Source of the DNA: Tigriopus japonicus | Lineage: Eukaryota; Arthropoda; Copepoda; Harpacticoida; Harpacticidae | DNA length: 64,000 bases | Assembly (NCBI GenBank): GCA_010645155.1 | Contig: CM021314.1 | Location: 5,338,240 to 5,402,239 of the forward strand | Reading direction: 5' to 3' | In this document: positions 24,369 through 37,000 of the stretch, in pieces | Layout: each line of letters begins with the position of its first letter | How positions within the stretch are numbered: position 1 is the stretch's first letter | Notes under the pieces: generated by a model | Database searches by the model: none | What the model was told of the DNA's origin: nothing | Seen by the model: only the letters and a program-made list of their open reading frames with translations | Program-made: the position numbers and the translations under genes

Positions 24369-27300
24369 TGTTCTTGGTCAAATGTATCAAATGTACGATG
24401 AGCTAGATTAAATTAGTTTTTAACGTGATCGTGAGGCAACAACGTCCGTGGGAATTTAGATTACATTTTGCGGTGGGCAATTCCGTTCAGTCGAAACACA
24501 TGTGTTGTACTTGTGCCTGTTTGGTGAGGCAGAGGCATCTATTTATCTGGTCCAATTTCCCTGACATGATTAGTCAAGTACAAGTCATTTCGTAATGACA
24601 TTTCTTGTGATTATCATATGCGTCCATAATGGTATGCAGGGTCATTTGATGAATTGGACTTGCGTGCCCAGGAGATCAAACGAAACCGCTAAAGTTGGAC
24701 TTCATCCTTCCGATGATGAAGTTGATGATGATTCTACATGGCCTATTCAAGGAATTGTGTACAATATTGGATTTCTACTGAGCAAGCCAAAATCAGGGGT
24801 CTTTTCCGAAAAAGGCAAGAACCTGCAAAGCCTCCATTATGTTTACAGATTTTGTAATTGAATCAATGTGGAAACGATTGTAGTGGATGTTGTTTTGCTG
24901 GAGATGGGTTTTATCTGATAAGATATCGCTCATGCATCGAGGGCAACCCTGGATGATCGTGACTCGAATTCCGTGAATAATTGCCAAGAAAATACGTAAA
25001 GGATCAAATGGTCTTAATCTTGCAGGAAATGGCGTGCCAAACAAAGAAGAGCTTCCAACATCCAATTTGTTTGCCAATCATTCTCGTGGGATCTCTCTTT
25101 ACTAGTAAATGTCTGAAGATCCATGCACATCTTTTTCTTGTAACAGAGCAATGCACATTTCAAAACATCATATCGGATTTTCATCCCAAACTTGATCAAC
25201 AATCAATCGGCTCGGGTTTGACGAAAATCTCTGTTCAATTTCTTATTCATGAGAGACAATTCCGAGTAATTCGACGTCTATTTGATGTGGTATACACATC
25301 TCGTTTGTGTCGAGAGAGAGACGAGACGAGAAATCCAATTCAGTTACAACTTACTGGCACGCACGATGATTGTTCCTTTCTAGAGCGTGTTAACCGAGGT
25401 TAAAAAGGTTGGATAAATGTCAAAATAGAATTCTAAATCATCTTCCAATGTAAATGCTCGACTGTGTTGAATTTTTGTGTCTTCTCCTTCTCAAAGGTGG
25501 GAGAACAATTATTGTATGCATGCAATTCCAGTGAGCTGTACAATCATCCCGCTTTGTGAATTTGCATCCCCTCGTCTTTCTCTATATTGTGCTCGAGGTG
25601 TTTTGAGAGCAATGCTTTGAAGTTTTTTTGAAGGGTACAATTGCTTCTTCACCAACACCCCATTTCCCCAACTCATTTACCAACTGTTCGTCTGCCAAGG
25701 TTGGCCTATATTCACCTCTAACACTGTCAAAAATAAGCCTGATGTTAGAGCTTTTCCATAAAAAGCAGATTTTTCCTGACCTTCTGCCCTTATTGAGATA
25801 AGCAGTCAAATTGTCTCTTTTTTTTGAGTGTTTTCTTGTTATTTTTGGCGGTGCCGAAGGAGGTCGTTTTGGTACACATTTAGTGTTTAATCCGTGCATT
25901 GCATCTTTACAAGACGAAGTGGATGAATTGACGATCTGCTCGGGTTTGGAAGCTTGTCTTTTGGAACGTCTTTCACCCTGTGAACCCTCTAACTGATTGC
26001 AAGGAAACTTGTCATGCTGAGAATATCCTACTATCCCTTCTTATCTTACCACTTTTGGACTCCTTTCTGGACCTTATAAAACGTTAAACAGACTCACTTT
26101 TCTCCTAGCTCTTGGTGGGCTCAAAATCTCTTTCCAAATCCAGGAAATTGGAGTCCGTTAAGAAGTCTACGACTGCTTTCTCATCGCCCTTATTTCTCCT
26201 CTGTTCTTCCCTTCACCATTTTTGCTATCTTCAAACACCATCAATATGCCAATTGAGCTTGGAGGAGAGAATTGAGGCTGCCAGTCCTTGATTGTTGTAC
26301 CGAGAATAAGAACTTTCACTGAAGAGACTTGGAAGAGAAATCCGAACCGGGAATTAGAAACCCCAAAGCCCCGAGCTCTGTCAGGATTAACCCCAAACTT
26401 CCCAAGATCAAGCCGAAAATAATGCAGACATCTCCCCGGGGGTGTGGAAATGTGGAATGGGAGAAATGAGGACACCCAAGTGTTCCTTTCTTCAAAGTCA
26501 TTGATTAGCCGCCATTAATTCTCTTGTCCATGCGCTCCTCGACACGTTTTACAATCGATCAACACCACTTTGGTAATTTCTTGGAAAATGAAATGACCGA
26601 GTTTTTACCGTAGTTCATAACTTGATATGAAACCAAAGGCACAAGCAAGCCTAAGCTTGTACAATGATCCCATTAAGACTCTTAATCGAGTAGAAACAGA
26701 GCAGACAGAGAGGCCATTGTTTGAGATTCTTTTTCTAAATGGATGGGGTTGGGAGCTTCAGAAAGAGTAAAAGGGACACAACGAACGACGGAAAGGGTCT
26801 GGAAAAAATATATACTGTTCGTTAGTGGTTGGCAAAAGTGCGGATGTTGCAAAAAAAGTCGTTTTTGTGAGGGTCTTGTCTGTCTTGACTGTGTCTAAAA
26901 TGGGCTTTTAATTAGGTGGACCATTGTTTACTCGGTTGGGTTTTGTTCGGAGAGTTGAGAGAAGACAGGGACAACGAAAAAAAAGTGCTCCTGAATGATC
27001 AACATAACGACCCTTGGGGGAGATTCCATTAGCATGGGACCTCATTAGATTCAGCTAGGTTCTCACACAAACCCGGACGGACACCAACTTGTTAGACTGA
27101 CAAATAAATGGTAAATAAATCCCAACCCCCCGGTCGCGAGAACACTGCATAAAAGCCTTTGTTTGTCCCATGTAGGACAATACAATACGCAACACGGCTG
27201 GGAAAACTCAACCCCAGAAAAGCGATACGCATTCATAAAATCAAGTTAGCCCGAACCCACGTTCTCCTTAACTGCCTCGGTTCGTCCCACATCCTCCTCT

Positions 27301-30300
27301 TTGGCTTTTTTTCGAGCTTCGTTCCGCACCGCCCCAAATCTTTTCAAAAACAAAAGCATATGGATATGGCGAGATGCCGCCATAACTACTTTTTGCCCCC
27401 GTCTATCACTACAGTACATACGACATACTCATATACGTACAGTACAGTGGACACGGGGCAAAAAAACGAAGGGGGACTGAAAAGGGTTGGCAAACAAACT
27501 CCTCTGGGCTTGTTCAATTTCTCCCTTGGGAAGACCGAGAAGGGAAGCGACTTGTGGGGACTCGGGGATCATTCCGTCATCAAAGCAACCCCGACCAAGA
27601 CTTGGGGCTAAAAGAAACCTATTAACATAGTTAGCGAGATTTTTCTGACGTACCCGGTTCAATCAAAGTTCATGGAAGCTTGAACAATGGCTTCCAGGAT
27701 CTTGACAGACAGCTCCGTGACACTTTTGTGTAACGATCTTTACGGCCTTTGGAATACGTGTACATCAGGAGAAATCTTATATAGGCTAGTGTCCGTCCCA
27801 ATATTTGTGCTTACCGGGAAGACATTCCATCTTAAAAGAATCCTCTCGGGGTGGTCGCCAAGGTTAATATGAGACCCAAATGTTGATGGGCACTCCGGGA
27901 TTCCGGCTTGATGAGGAAATCCAAATGCGCCGATAAGACATAACGTATGCCTGCCTGGCCCTCCACTCGAACTCATCACAATCGTTGACTTTTATTTGAA
28001 AGCCTCAGTCTGACCGAAATGAGCGCCCCGCGAGATGTCTTGGACTGGTTAGTGGTTGTGATTGTTGGGGGTTTGTAAGGAATCGCCACCCAGTATGGAC
28101 TACAGACAGGTTTGCCATCAATCCCCACTCCCACTGAGCCAAGTTGATGGCATTCCCCAATTTGATCCCTTTCCACGGAGAGATATCAAGCAAGCTTGGA
28201 GAGCCCTCGAAATGGAGAACAAGAGTGGATGATGTCCAAGCCAGAAAGGCATTCCAGTCTCCAAGGGGTCCTTTGAAATATCTCGGATGCTCGAGTTTAC
28301 CACAAATTCTACAAATTGAACAAAAGATGTCGAGGCATCACCTTGAGTTAGTGGACAAAACCCAGGTATTTTCCAGGCTTGTTTAAAGACCATTGAAGCC
28401 TTCATGATAAATTTCAACGTGGACGTGTCTGTATTTCCGAGTATGTGTCGATCCTTGAGCAGTACAGTTAACGTATCTACGTATGTATGTGGGTCCAGGG
28501 CACTCAAATTCATTGAATGGGCAACCAACCCTTTTCAAAGTTTTGCCGCAAATAGGGGTTCTTTTCACTCAGTTTGTTGTATACTAGTCCCAAATAATGG
28601 GCTTCCAATTGGGCAGGGTCCGTTAGGGTGGAATGAAAGGTCTGCATGAAATTCTCAAAAACTGATCAGGGTGACTCTTGAAAATGCACTTAAAACAACT
28701 ATTAACCACATAGACCTCCGGGTAAAGCCCATTTTTTAACATCAGATACATTCAAAATTCCTTCTATTATCCAATATTTTAATGATTTAACCCTTTGTGA
28801 CACAGCTTTTTTGAATCCCAGCTTTCGTCACTCTCAGAGTGGGTAATCGAATTGCTCCGTGGAAAATGCGAAAAACCGTTTGTGTCATGTTGGCATTTGG
28901 TGATTTCGGTCCTTGGATAACCCCGTATGTACCCCACCTCGTATGAGTGTGAATGTGCGACTAGAAGGCAACCAAGCCCCTTGGTGTGGGGCTGAAATGC
29001 TGCCTCTGTCCTCTTTGGTGCTTTGTGTGTATTTGGCTTTGCTTGTCAATCGTCTGAACTGTGAATCGGTCGCTTTTTGTCAATGGCCAAATTGGTAAGG
29101 CAACAAAACCAACCAACTCTTCACCAACCAATGCCACTGTGATGGCTATCAGCGCAACTATTTCGGGAAAACTCAAGAACAGAACGAAGAAAATGGGGGT
29201 AGTAAATTCAATTGACGAACAATGACGGGTTGTTTGGTCAAAATAAAGGGTCTCGGCAAATGATCTGATGTTTGTGGGATCGAAGGACAACGCCCTTGTT
29301 CATTAGAGATTAGATGAGACCAAAACCTTCAGTCACACGAACAAACTCTTCTAGAACTCGTTTGAACCGATAGGAATTCAAGTTTGGCTCTAAAGACTTA
29401 ACTGCAGTTTATAGATTGTCAAATTGGAAGGTAACGTCAATTGGAACAAGTCAAAATTCGTAAATAAAAATGTGCTTTTTGGCAATGCAAAATTGAACAA
29501 AGGTTTGTCAATAATGGGAAACTGATCCAAGTGAACCATTTTGTAACGAAATGATGCCATCAAGCAAAATTATCTGGTAATGGTACCATCGACCCATAAC
29601 TGGATGGATGGGTATTAGGTCAATTAGGCGACAAAAAAGTATTCTGTTTCTTGACAAAAATTAAAACTAATTTTTAAAAGACAGTTCAATTTGATTGGAT
29701 GAAAAAGACTGTACATAATCTAGAATATGAAGTGATCTACATTGAAAAGATACATCCAATAAATTTGAACGACCACTTGTCGTGGCTCGTATTCCTCAAA
29801 TTAATCAATTTGGATTGGACCCATCTATTGTACTTTTAATACGTCAGCGATATGGATAAAAGATTGACAATTGTCGTTCGTTGAACTGGATGCCTGATTA
29901 CCTTCAAGATGGCGAGAGATTCAGATTTCACGGGCTCAGATCTCCTGATGAGGCTTCTCCAACAAGGACAAATGAGGAGCCATCATCGCCATCCGTGTTT
30001 CCCCTCCCAGAGACTGCATTAAAACGAGTCATATTGGAGTCATTTCTCATTGTCAGACGAAGCTCAGATCATTTTTCCATTCATGATGCTCTCTCATCAG
30101 CGAGATGATTTCCTTGGCCAAGGATGGTGTTTTCATTAGTTCTTGACCTAAAGAGTTCCCCATGCATGATGAGCCCTACAATTATGGATTGGAGATTGGA
30201 ATGTGTTCTGAATCCTTAATGATGCATTCCCATTATGTTTTGTTTTACTTTCCTCCAAATCATCGTTCTAATCCTGAAGAGTCTTGACTATTTTCAAAAA

Positions 30301-30513
30301 AGGTCCGGAGAATTTCGTTGCCCGAAGCGACACTAAATAAATAGTAAGTTGTTGGTAATGGGTTCGGCTTCAAAGAAGGAAGACGCCATGAAATAAGAGC
30401 TAACCGAGAACTGTCAAGAAGGGCCAAACTCGATTTACCCCAATCTATCCTGACTGACTTGGTTGGAAGAAGGGCCATGACCGATCTACTAGTACTAGTA
30501 CGTAGCTTGATAC

Positions 30514-30531
30514 GAGTAGTAGTAGTAGTAG
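30514..30531 (+). repeat. (AGT)n microsatellite
   Basis: Six tandem AGT triplets. Confidence 0.85.
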
Positions 30532-30701
30532 AAGTATCTTATGGGGATAACTTGATGGTTCGTTCATGCCTGGTTGGTAAGTGTTCAACAACCAACCCTT
30601 GAGTATGCAACATGCAAAGTCAGCCGAATCCGAAACCGTTGAGAATCCGAGCGATTTCTCCCCAAAGACAACCCTATCATTATCGACCGCAATAAAAACA
30701 T

Positions 30702-30734
30702 TGTGTGTGTGTGAGTGAGTGTCTCTCTCTCTCA
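30702..30734 (+). repeat. TG/GAGT/CT compound microsatellite
   Basis: (TG)n then GAGT repeats then (TC)n, about 100 bp upstream of the Inr/DPE candidate. Confidence 0.85.
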
Positions 30735-30832
30735 CTATTTCGAACTCACAAAAAGTGCTTAATTTCCAGATCGGTTCAAGTCAAGACGACGAATACCAAC
30801 CAACCAACCAACGCGGATCATTTTCTCTGTTG

Positions 30833-30867
30833 TCAGTCATGATTTGACGCACTCAAAAGCTCGTTGT
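30833..30867 (+). promoter_or_regulatory. Inr/DPE core promoter candidate
   Basis: TCAGTC at 30833-30838 matches the arthropod initiator, with A at 30835 as +1. At +28 to +33 the sequence CGTTGT matches the DPE consensus RGWYVT at five of six positions, with the exact spacing required. It lies 63 bp upstream of an ATG followed by a consensus donor. A two-codon upstream ORF (ATG-ATT-TGA, 30839-30847) sits four bases into the predicted transcript. Confidence 0.45.
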
Positions 30868-30897
30868 CGGGCGCTTTTCTCTCTGGAACGGACGGAC

Positions 30898-30932
30898 ATG
30901 AGCCCGGATGGCTTCAGTGATCGATCCGGAAA
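30898..30932 (+). CDS. candidate first coding exon, product unknown (partial)
   Basis: ATG at 30898 opens 11 codons plus two bases (MSPDGFSDRSG...) ending at a GTAAGT donor at 30933. With the Inr/DPE at 30833 it makes a coherent gene start. The peptide is too short to identify. No matching downstream exon was found with confidence, so the next exon may be several kilobases away or beyond the window. Short open stretches of this kind also occur by chance. Confidence 0.35.
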
Positions 30933-32230
30933 GTAAGTAGTTTATTGATCTTTTGCGTCTATTATTTTCGTCTCTCTCCTTCTCTCCTGGGCTTTTATTT
31001 TACAAACCTCATTATTGTCTTTGATTACCCCTTCGCATGAAGAGGCCATGAAATTCTAACGTCTCCACTCAAGACAGACGAAAGTCGACAATAATACCTA
31101 CAGTACAATCCAATCCAATCCAATCCACCAAGGAGTCCGTGGATGGGTTTCTCTTGGATATATTTGGTGGCTTAGCAGCCGCCCCGGGGTTGGAATTGAT
31201 TCCCGTCAATTTGGTAACGGGGTCAGGCCACCATTCTCAGGGTATTTTGAGTAAATTTGTGCTTCGCAATTGCAATAAATCGAAATGTGGAGACTCGAGA
31301 GAGATCATCGACCATCTACTGTACGGGCTTAAAGTCTCGACAACCAGTTGATTGGAAGCAGTGGTATTGAAAGCGAATGGAGGAATCTCAAACTGGGTTT
31401 CTTGAGGATAACGACTCCATGGACAATGTTTGCTTGTATCCGTCCGACAAATGGCCTTGGTTTAAGATTAGAATTGTTGTCTCCGATCCTGAAAATAGCA
31501 CATAATAAGATGACTCCCACCAAAAAAACATCTGCTTCTTTTGGTTGACCGGTTCCAAGCAATACACAATTTAGAGAGGAGGTTGTGACCAAACTCATGA
31601 CAAGCCCACGAGTGCCTTGCCATTCATTCACAGAGCTTGGACTAGAGAGGCCATTCTCTATTCCGCCATGCACGCTATAGGAGTTGCCATTCCTAGGGTT
31701 TCTTCTATATACCTCTGTGATCTAAAGTAGGGGATCCGTTCGATGTCTATGGTGGGGGGGTCTAAAGTATAGACTTTGCCATTTCTTTAGACGTCCACGG
31801 GCTCCCCCTCTAACCTTGAAAATGCAACTCCCTCCCCGGTCTCGGTCGCTCTTGTACTGTAGAGGTGCCCCTCTAAATCCAGCATTTGTAAACGAATCTG
31901 TTGTCAACCCCCGGGATCCACTTCAAATAGTTGCATTCAGGCCATTCATCTCCCTCTCGTTCTTTCTCTCTCTCACTCTCTCTGTCTGTCTCCACGTCCC
32001 TTCCCTCTCTCGTTCTCTCTATTCTCGGAGTTCTTTTGAAAATGCTGAAAACCCTCAAAAAACGCTCTCGAGAACAACTGCATTGAAGGTCTGCAAAGCA
32101 AGATACTCGACCCGAACCCACGAACCTACCAAGTACGTACACACAGGCACAACAGGTTTCTTGTTTGTTGAATCCACCTGAGGCAATTCTTTTGGTTATC
32201 CACCACCTTAAAAAAAACTTGTCTACCAAA

Positions 32231-32412
32231 ATGCCACGAAGCCAAATCAGAGAGAAACTCGCGACGACATTCTCGTCGCTATTCTTCTGGCCACCATCAA
32301 ACTTGGCGCAATTCGGACGAAAAAGCGCACTAGAATATCGGATATTTTGGCTGAGGGGAACAACTTGTTTACGTCACGTGAAGGATCGCTTTTTACCAAA
32401 ACTCGGAAAAAG
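32231..32412 (+). other. candidate coding exon with start codon
   Basis: ATG in good context (CCAAAATGCC) opens 60 codons plus two bases, ending at a GTAAAC donor at 32413. The peptide starts MPRSQIREKLATTFSSLFFW and is basic with a short hydrophobic patch. I do not recognise it. A CT-rich leader (31949-32022) and several CpGs precede it. It could be an alternative first exon or chance. Confidence 0.22.
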
Positions 32413-33224
32413 GTAAACTGCATCATTTGGAGGAGATCGCGGAAGGGAGCCGTTCGGCGTTCGTTGATTCATCCGCCGTCCAGTCTAAAACCATTCGATG
32501 GTTCGTGTTGACTAGTCAACAGACTAGCCACCTAGCCATGGACTAGCCTCAAAGCTCTGGCTAATGGTTCAATGGCCTTTCACACAAACAGTCTCAGATT
32601 ATTTGTTGATTTCAAATCTGATTTTGATGATCATGCATGCATGCCAGAAGACATCGAGGAGATGGTGATAAAAAAGACCGATCAGCCGACAAAAAAGGTT
32701 GGCATGTCTCTATGAAATTGGTGGTAAAGATCTTGTTTGGCGATATTCAGTTTAGATTGAAGGACGACAAAATAAGTTTCAAAACCATGGTTTAAGACTA
32801 ATGTATACACATGGATGGATTCCTCGGAGTTGATGGCCCCTGGTTCCCATGATTTCAATTAGAGCCCATTTCTCAATTCCATTGAGGCTCTGACTCGCTT
32901 CATTTTTCCCTGTCCATTCCACGTCAAGTTTTCCAGTGCCACGAAACGTGCACACACATCTTGCCCATTCACTAACCCACATTATATTCAGAGTAAGCAT
33001 CAAAATTATTGATTTTACAGAGGACAACCCAAACGAGGGGAAATCCGTTTTTTTTACTCCTTCGTCCTCTCTCAAGAATAGAGTAAACCCGTTTTCTTTA
33101 GAAGCCCAGTCTAGAGATATGTCTATTTTAGGTGCCGTGTGGAGGGATACGTGCATGTTGGCCTGAAAAAGGGCTTCTTTTATGGCCCCTCTATGAGAGC
33201 GAGAGCAATATAACAAATGATGCC

Positions 33225-33250
33225 CTCTCGCTCTCGCTCTCTCTCTCTCT
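33225..33250 (+). repeat. (CT)n/(CTCG)n microsatellite
   Basis: CTCGCTCTCG leading into an uninterrupted CT run. Confidence 0.9.
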
Positions 33251-34058
33251 ATTTGACTCTCCATCCAGTTTAGAAGTCACAAAGTTGCATTCTGGCTTGC
33301 CTCGAGCTCCACCTTGTTGTGTTGGTTCAGATATCCCAGGTTTAGGGTATACACATGCAGTTCAATACTCAGAGTACACAGAAATGGTCGAACTCCCCTG
33401 TAACAATACGCAGTCCTATTTCCAATGGCCGTCACTGAAATGCCAACTTTGGCTTTTTAGTGCAGGCAGGACCCAGGATTGCAGCTTGACTGGATTTGGA
33501 TGCAATGTCAGTGAACCTCCATCCAGGCTTCTCTGGCGACGAGCTGGATCATGCTAGGTTGAATAAAACCATTCAGAGATGGGCACAGGCATTTGTTTTC
33601 ATGTGTTCAAATTTGATAATGAACTTGGGACAATGAGGTAAACAAACATCTTCTTTGTTGTTTGGAGATGCAATGGAGGATGATTAAGATGCAATTTGTG
33701 GATTAAAAATCCGACCTCTGAGCAGATATGTGAAGTGCAACCGAGACCAAAGTCCGTTTGTGTCGTAAAGCGGATGATAGCTTGCAACTTCAAAGTCAAT
33801 TTAATCTTGACAATATTCTAGTCTGGACATTAGATAGGGAAGAGGGATGCTACTTGTCGGGGAGGTGATTGGTCACTGAGACATGTCATGGTTTGAGAAA
33901 TGGTTGCTGAGCATTCCCCCGATGTCTGTGAGCTGTCTTGGTCGGTGTGATGTGCTTTTTTTCTCTCTTGAACTTCTTCATCTGGCTCGTCGAGAAATGG
34001 TTCTGGACATCTCAAAACACGGGGAGAACCTCCCCCGATTGGTTGATCTTGGATAGAT

Positions 34059-34076
34059 GGTTGGTTGGTTGGTTGG
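34059..34076 (+). repeat. (GGTT)n tract
   Basis: GGTT repeated four times plus GG. It belongs to the set of GGTT/CCAA tracts also present at 30796-30812, 34858-34878, 39091-39106 and 43461-43480. Confidence 0.9.
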
Positions 34077-37000
34077 ATGGTTGGTGGCCTAGAGGATCAA
34101 GTAAGAGATGAGAAGAACCTTTTACAAGCCTCTGCTGACTCACAGGAGACTTAATGGAAGTTAATCATCAGAAGTGAGGAATTTTATCCCTCGCCAGCAT
34201 CCATCGGAACTATTCAGTAGCTTGCTTATCAGAGGGTCCAATTGGCTGTTAGTGGTAGTGGTGGCATGCTTACGTAAGAACCATCAACATGGACAGTACT
34301 TTTTATCCATCCTAACTAAAGAAGATTAACCTATGGAAGTCATTGCGGCGAATCGTTTTCATCAAGATGCCGGTGAGTGGATGTCATTCCATGAGAAATG
34401 GAATGAATCACCCTGTGTCTGGGACAGGTCTAGCTTAACTTTGATTTGGCTCGAGGGTGTCCGTGTGTGTATGTGTGTCTGTAGACCACTTAAGGGCGGC
34501 GAGATGCATCATCTGCCAAAAAAGTTGACAATTATACTACCACCATCATTTCAACCGTCGCTTTTTGTGTCTTCGATTTTGAGCGGCAAATCTTGAGGAT
34601 GCCAATCAAGACACACACACACAAGGCAATACATTCTCCGTTATTTTTCGGTTGCACATACCGTACATGGTGCCGCAGCTGAACAAGAGCCATTTGCATT
34701 AACACACATCAAGTAAATTGCTTTCCCGTTTTTTGTCCCCAAAAGACCGTGTGTCCCTTCGATCCAGTCTATATTTTCATTCATGGCTCTTGAATGTGCA
34801 TATGCAAATGAATTGTCTTTGTTGTTGTCGTTTTCGTCGCCCTCTTCTTCCTCACACCCAACCAACCAACCAACCACCCACTCGTCTAAAAAAACCATAG
34901 AATATCGCCCTAATACGTCCCTCGATCCTAAAAAGAAACGGCTCGAATGCCACTTCAGTCAGGAGGGAAAAGCCAATAATAACATGGCAAAATACCGATC
35001 ATTTTGGACTTTTATTCAGCTCTCTACTAAGTATTACTATCCAATATCAGTTGTGTTGGTTAAAAGCCAGGTGGAGGGGTTTGTTTACGAGGTCCATTTT
35101 TGCCTATCTTGTGAGGCTATCAGTCTGGTGAACTCTTGATTATGATCAAATCCAACCCCTTCAAATTCAATCAACGGAAATTTATTCTGCATGTCATTTT
35201 CAATTGATCAATGCTCGACTTAGCGAGCTGTATCTACTCAAAGCTACTGGTAACTAGTACATCGGTGATGGACAACCAAGAGGCAACCATTCACAGACAT
35301 GCATGCATTTTGACTCATAAACAAACAAATTTACAATGCAAAGCAAAAAGCTTGTTTATTGACAAGGTTGCATATCTAGACAAATAACTTGTCTAAAACT
35401 ATGTCATACATGGGGCAACTCATCTCAGTGTGTTTTATGTCGATGAGCCCTTGTTTGGCTGATAATTTGTGACTAGAGGGCAAGCTTTACGTACATGCCA
35501 ACCCTGAAATGGTAATTCAACTTGTATTTGATCATTGAGAACTGGTATTTAATTGAGAGAGGGTTAGTCCTGGTCCCTAGAAGTTCTACAGACCTCTGAG
35601 TAAAGAACATGGCATGTATACAAACACACATACTCCTGTACATACGTAACCATGAATTCCATCCACCTGCTCCTCTTGTGTTCTCTTTCTGCATTTTCAA
35701 TGAACTCCAAATTGACGCGCGATTCAACCTCCGAATGGAAACAAATATTCTTGTCCTCGTTCTTCTTTTTCTCCTCCCTCCAACCCGTAATTGGTGGTTT
35801 AAGATTGATTTTTGATCATGAACACACGCATGAAAACTTATTTGGGACACTATTTGCTCAGAGTCTTATGTATTATGAGTCGCATTGAACGTAAATGTGT
35901 GTTCTGGAAGTTGAATGTGTTGGTACTACAATCAAGTCCAAGCGAGCTTGGCACAAAAATGTTGCTTTTACAGCTGCCTCTTTGTTTGCTAAACTAAAGC
36001 CGAAAGCCACGATCGAGTCCAGATCTAGTGGTCCAAGCAAGCACCAAAGATCTATTCCAAAGCTTGTCAAAATATGTATCACAAAACGGGAGATGAAGTT
36101 TTTCCAAAAGCTGCCTCGAGTAATCTTCCTTTCGAATGCCACAGTTCAGTGGATACAAAATGAGTGTGGCTTTACGTCTCCAATGTACCCGGTAAACGTA
36201 CTTGGTGTGGCCATTGTGACCACGCATGCAGGATACTTTTGTAATTTATTGATCCGGCGTTTCATTTTTCAATATTGCACGCCTCCAGCCTTGAACTCAC
36301 TGAAGTCTAATGGACGAGATTTTGAATTTTGTGAGACGCTTCTGTCAATTCTGCTGGTGCTTTCAGACCCAATGTGAAATATATGGCTTGCTTGCTCAAA
36401 AAAAAAAAATCTGGTAGCATTTGAGTCTACATTCACTTTTCTCTCACATGCATCCTCCTCTTAAAGTGAGTAAGGATGTACCAGAACTGAAAGAGAAATG
36501 GGGGATTTGAAGCAGAAATTCCTCGAGCAATGAATATCCACGCTCAAGGTCAAACTGGCCTGCTTAAATCTTTTTCGATCTGCGAACTTGGGATTGTTTT
36601 GGGAGTGGATTTGTTTATCGTTGTTAAGAGTGTAGGAGGTTATGGGATGGTAACAATAAGGAGATTCCCTGTTTTTCTTCCCCTGATCTGATGACGCGTC
36701 AATTTTTGGGTGAGGAAACACATGTTAGTCTGGTATTGAGTTCAAAATCATCAGCCATAGACAATCGATCATGACTCATGTGTTTGATGTACAGAGAGCT
36801 GTCCAAGTTCATAAACTACACTTTTTACCTAATAAAAATCTGACGTGACTCCATTAAATCAGTTTGTTCCACTTTGGCATGACTGAGTTTTCATTTTGAA
36901 TATGACCAGTTATAAAAACCACAAGGTGGCTCCCATATAACACATACTTTGCATGCGCAAGTGGTTGAGGGTGGAGAAGGTGGGGGTGGACGGTGTAAAA

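Larger units (their letters stand above)
24369..30832. other. long intergenic stretch without a recognised gene
   Basis: 6.5 kb with only short overlapping frames on both strands. A 150-codon plus frame at 27159-27611 and a 136-codon minus frame at 28118-28528 lack domains and coherent splice structure. Simple repeats: (AGT)n at 30514-30531 and TG/CT tracts at 30702-30734. The right end leads into the promoter candidate at 30833. Confidence 0.5.

Noticed and set aside
28000..28420. Minus-strand frame with DWNAFLAW resembling KNWNAWLIA of the transporter at 22.8-24.4 kb, considered as a decayed paralogue
   Set aside because: The likeness is limited to a few residues, other frames look equally protein-like, and the flanking parts do not align convincingly. 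A profile search could reopen this.
34333..34372. Short ATG exon ending at GTGAGT
   Set aside because: Weak start context, no promoter element and only 13 codons; such matches are expected by chance.
35895..36377. 160-codon plus-strand frame
   Set aside because: An opposite-strand frame over the same bases is also open. No domain, no splice or polyadenylation context.
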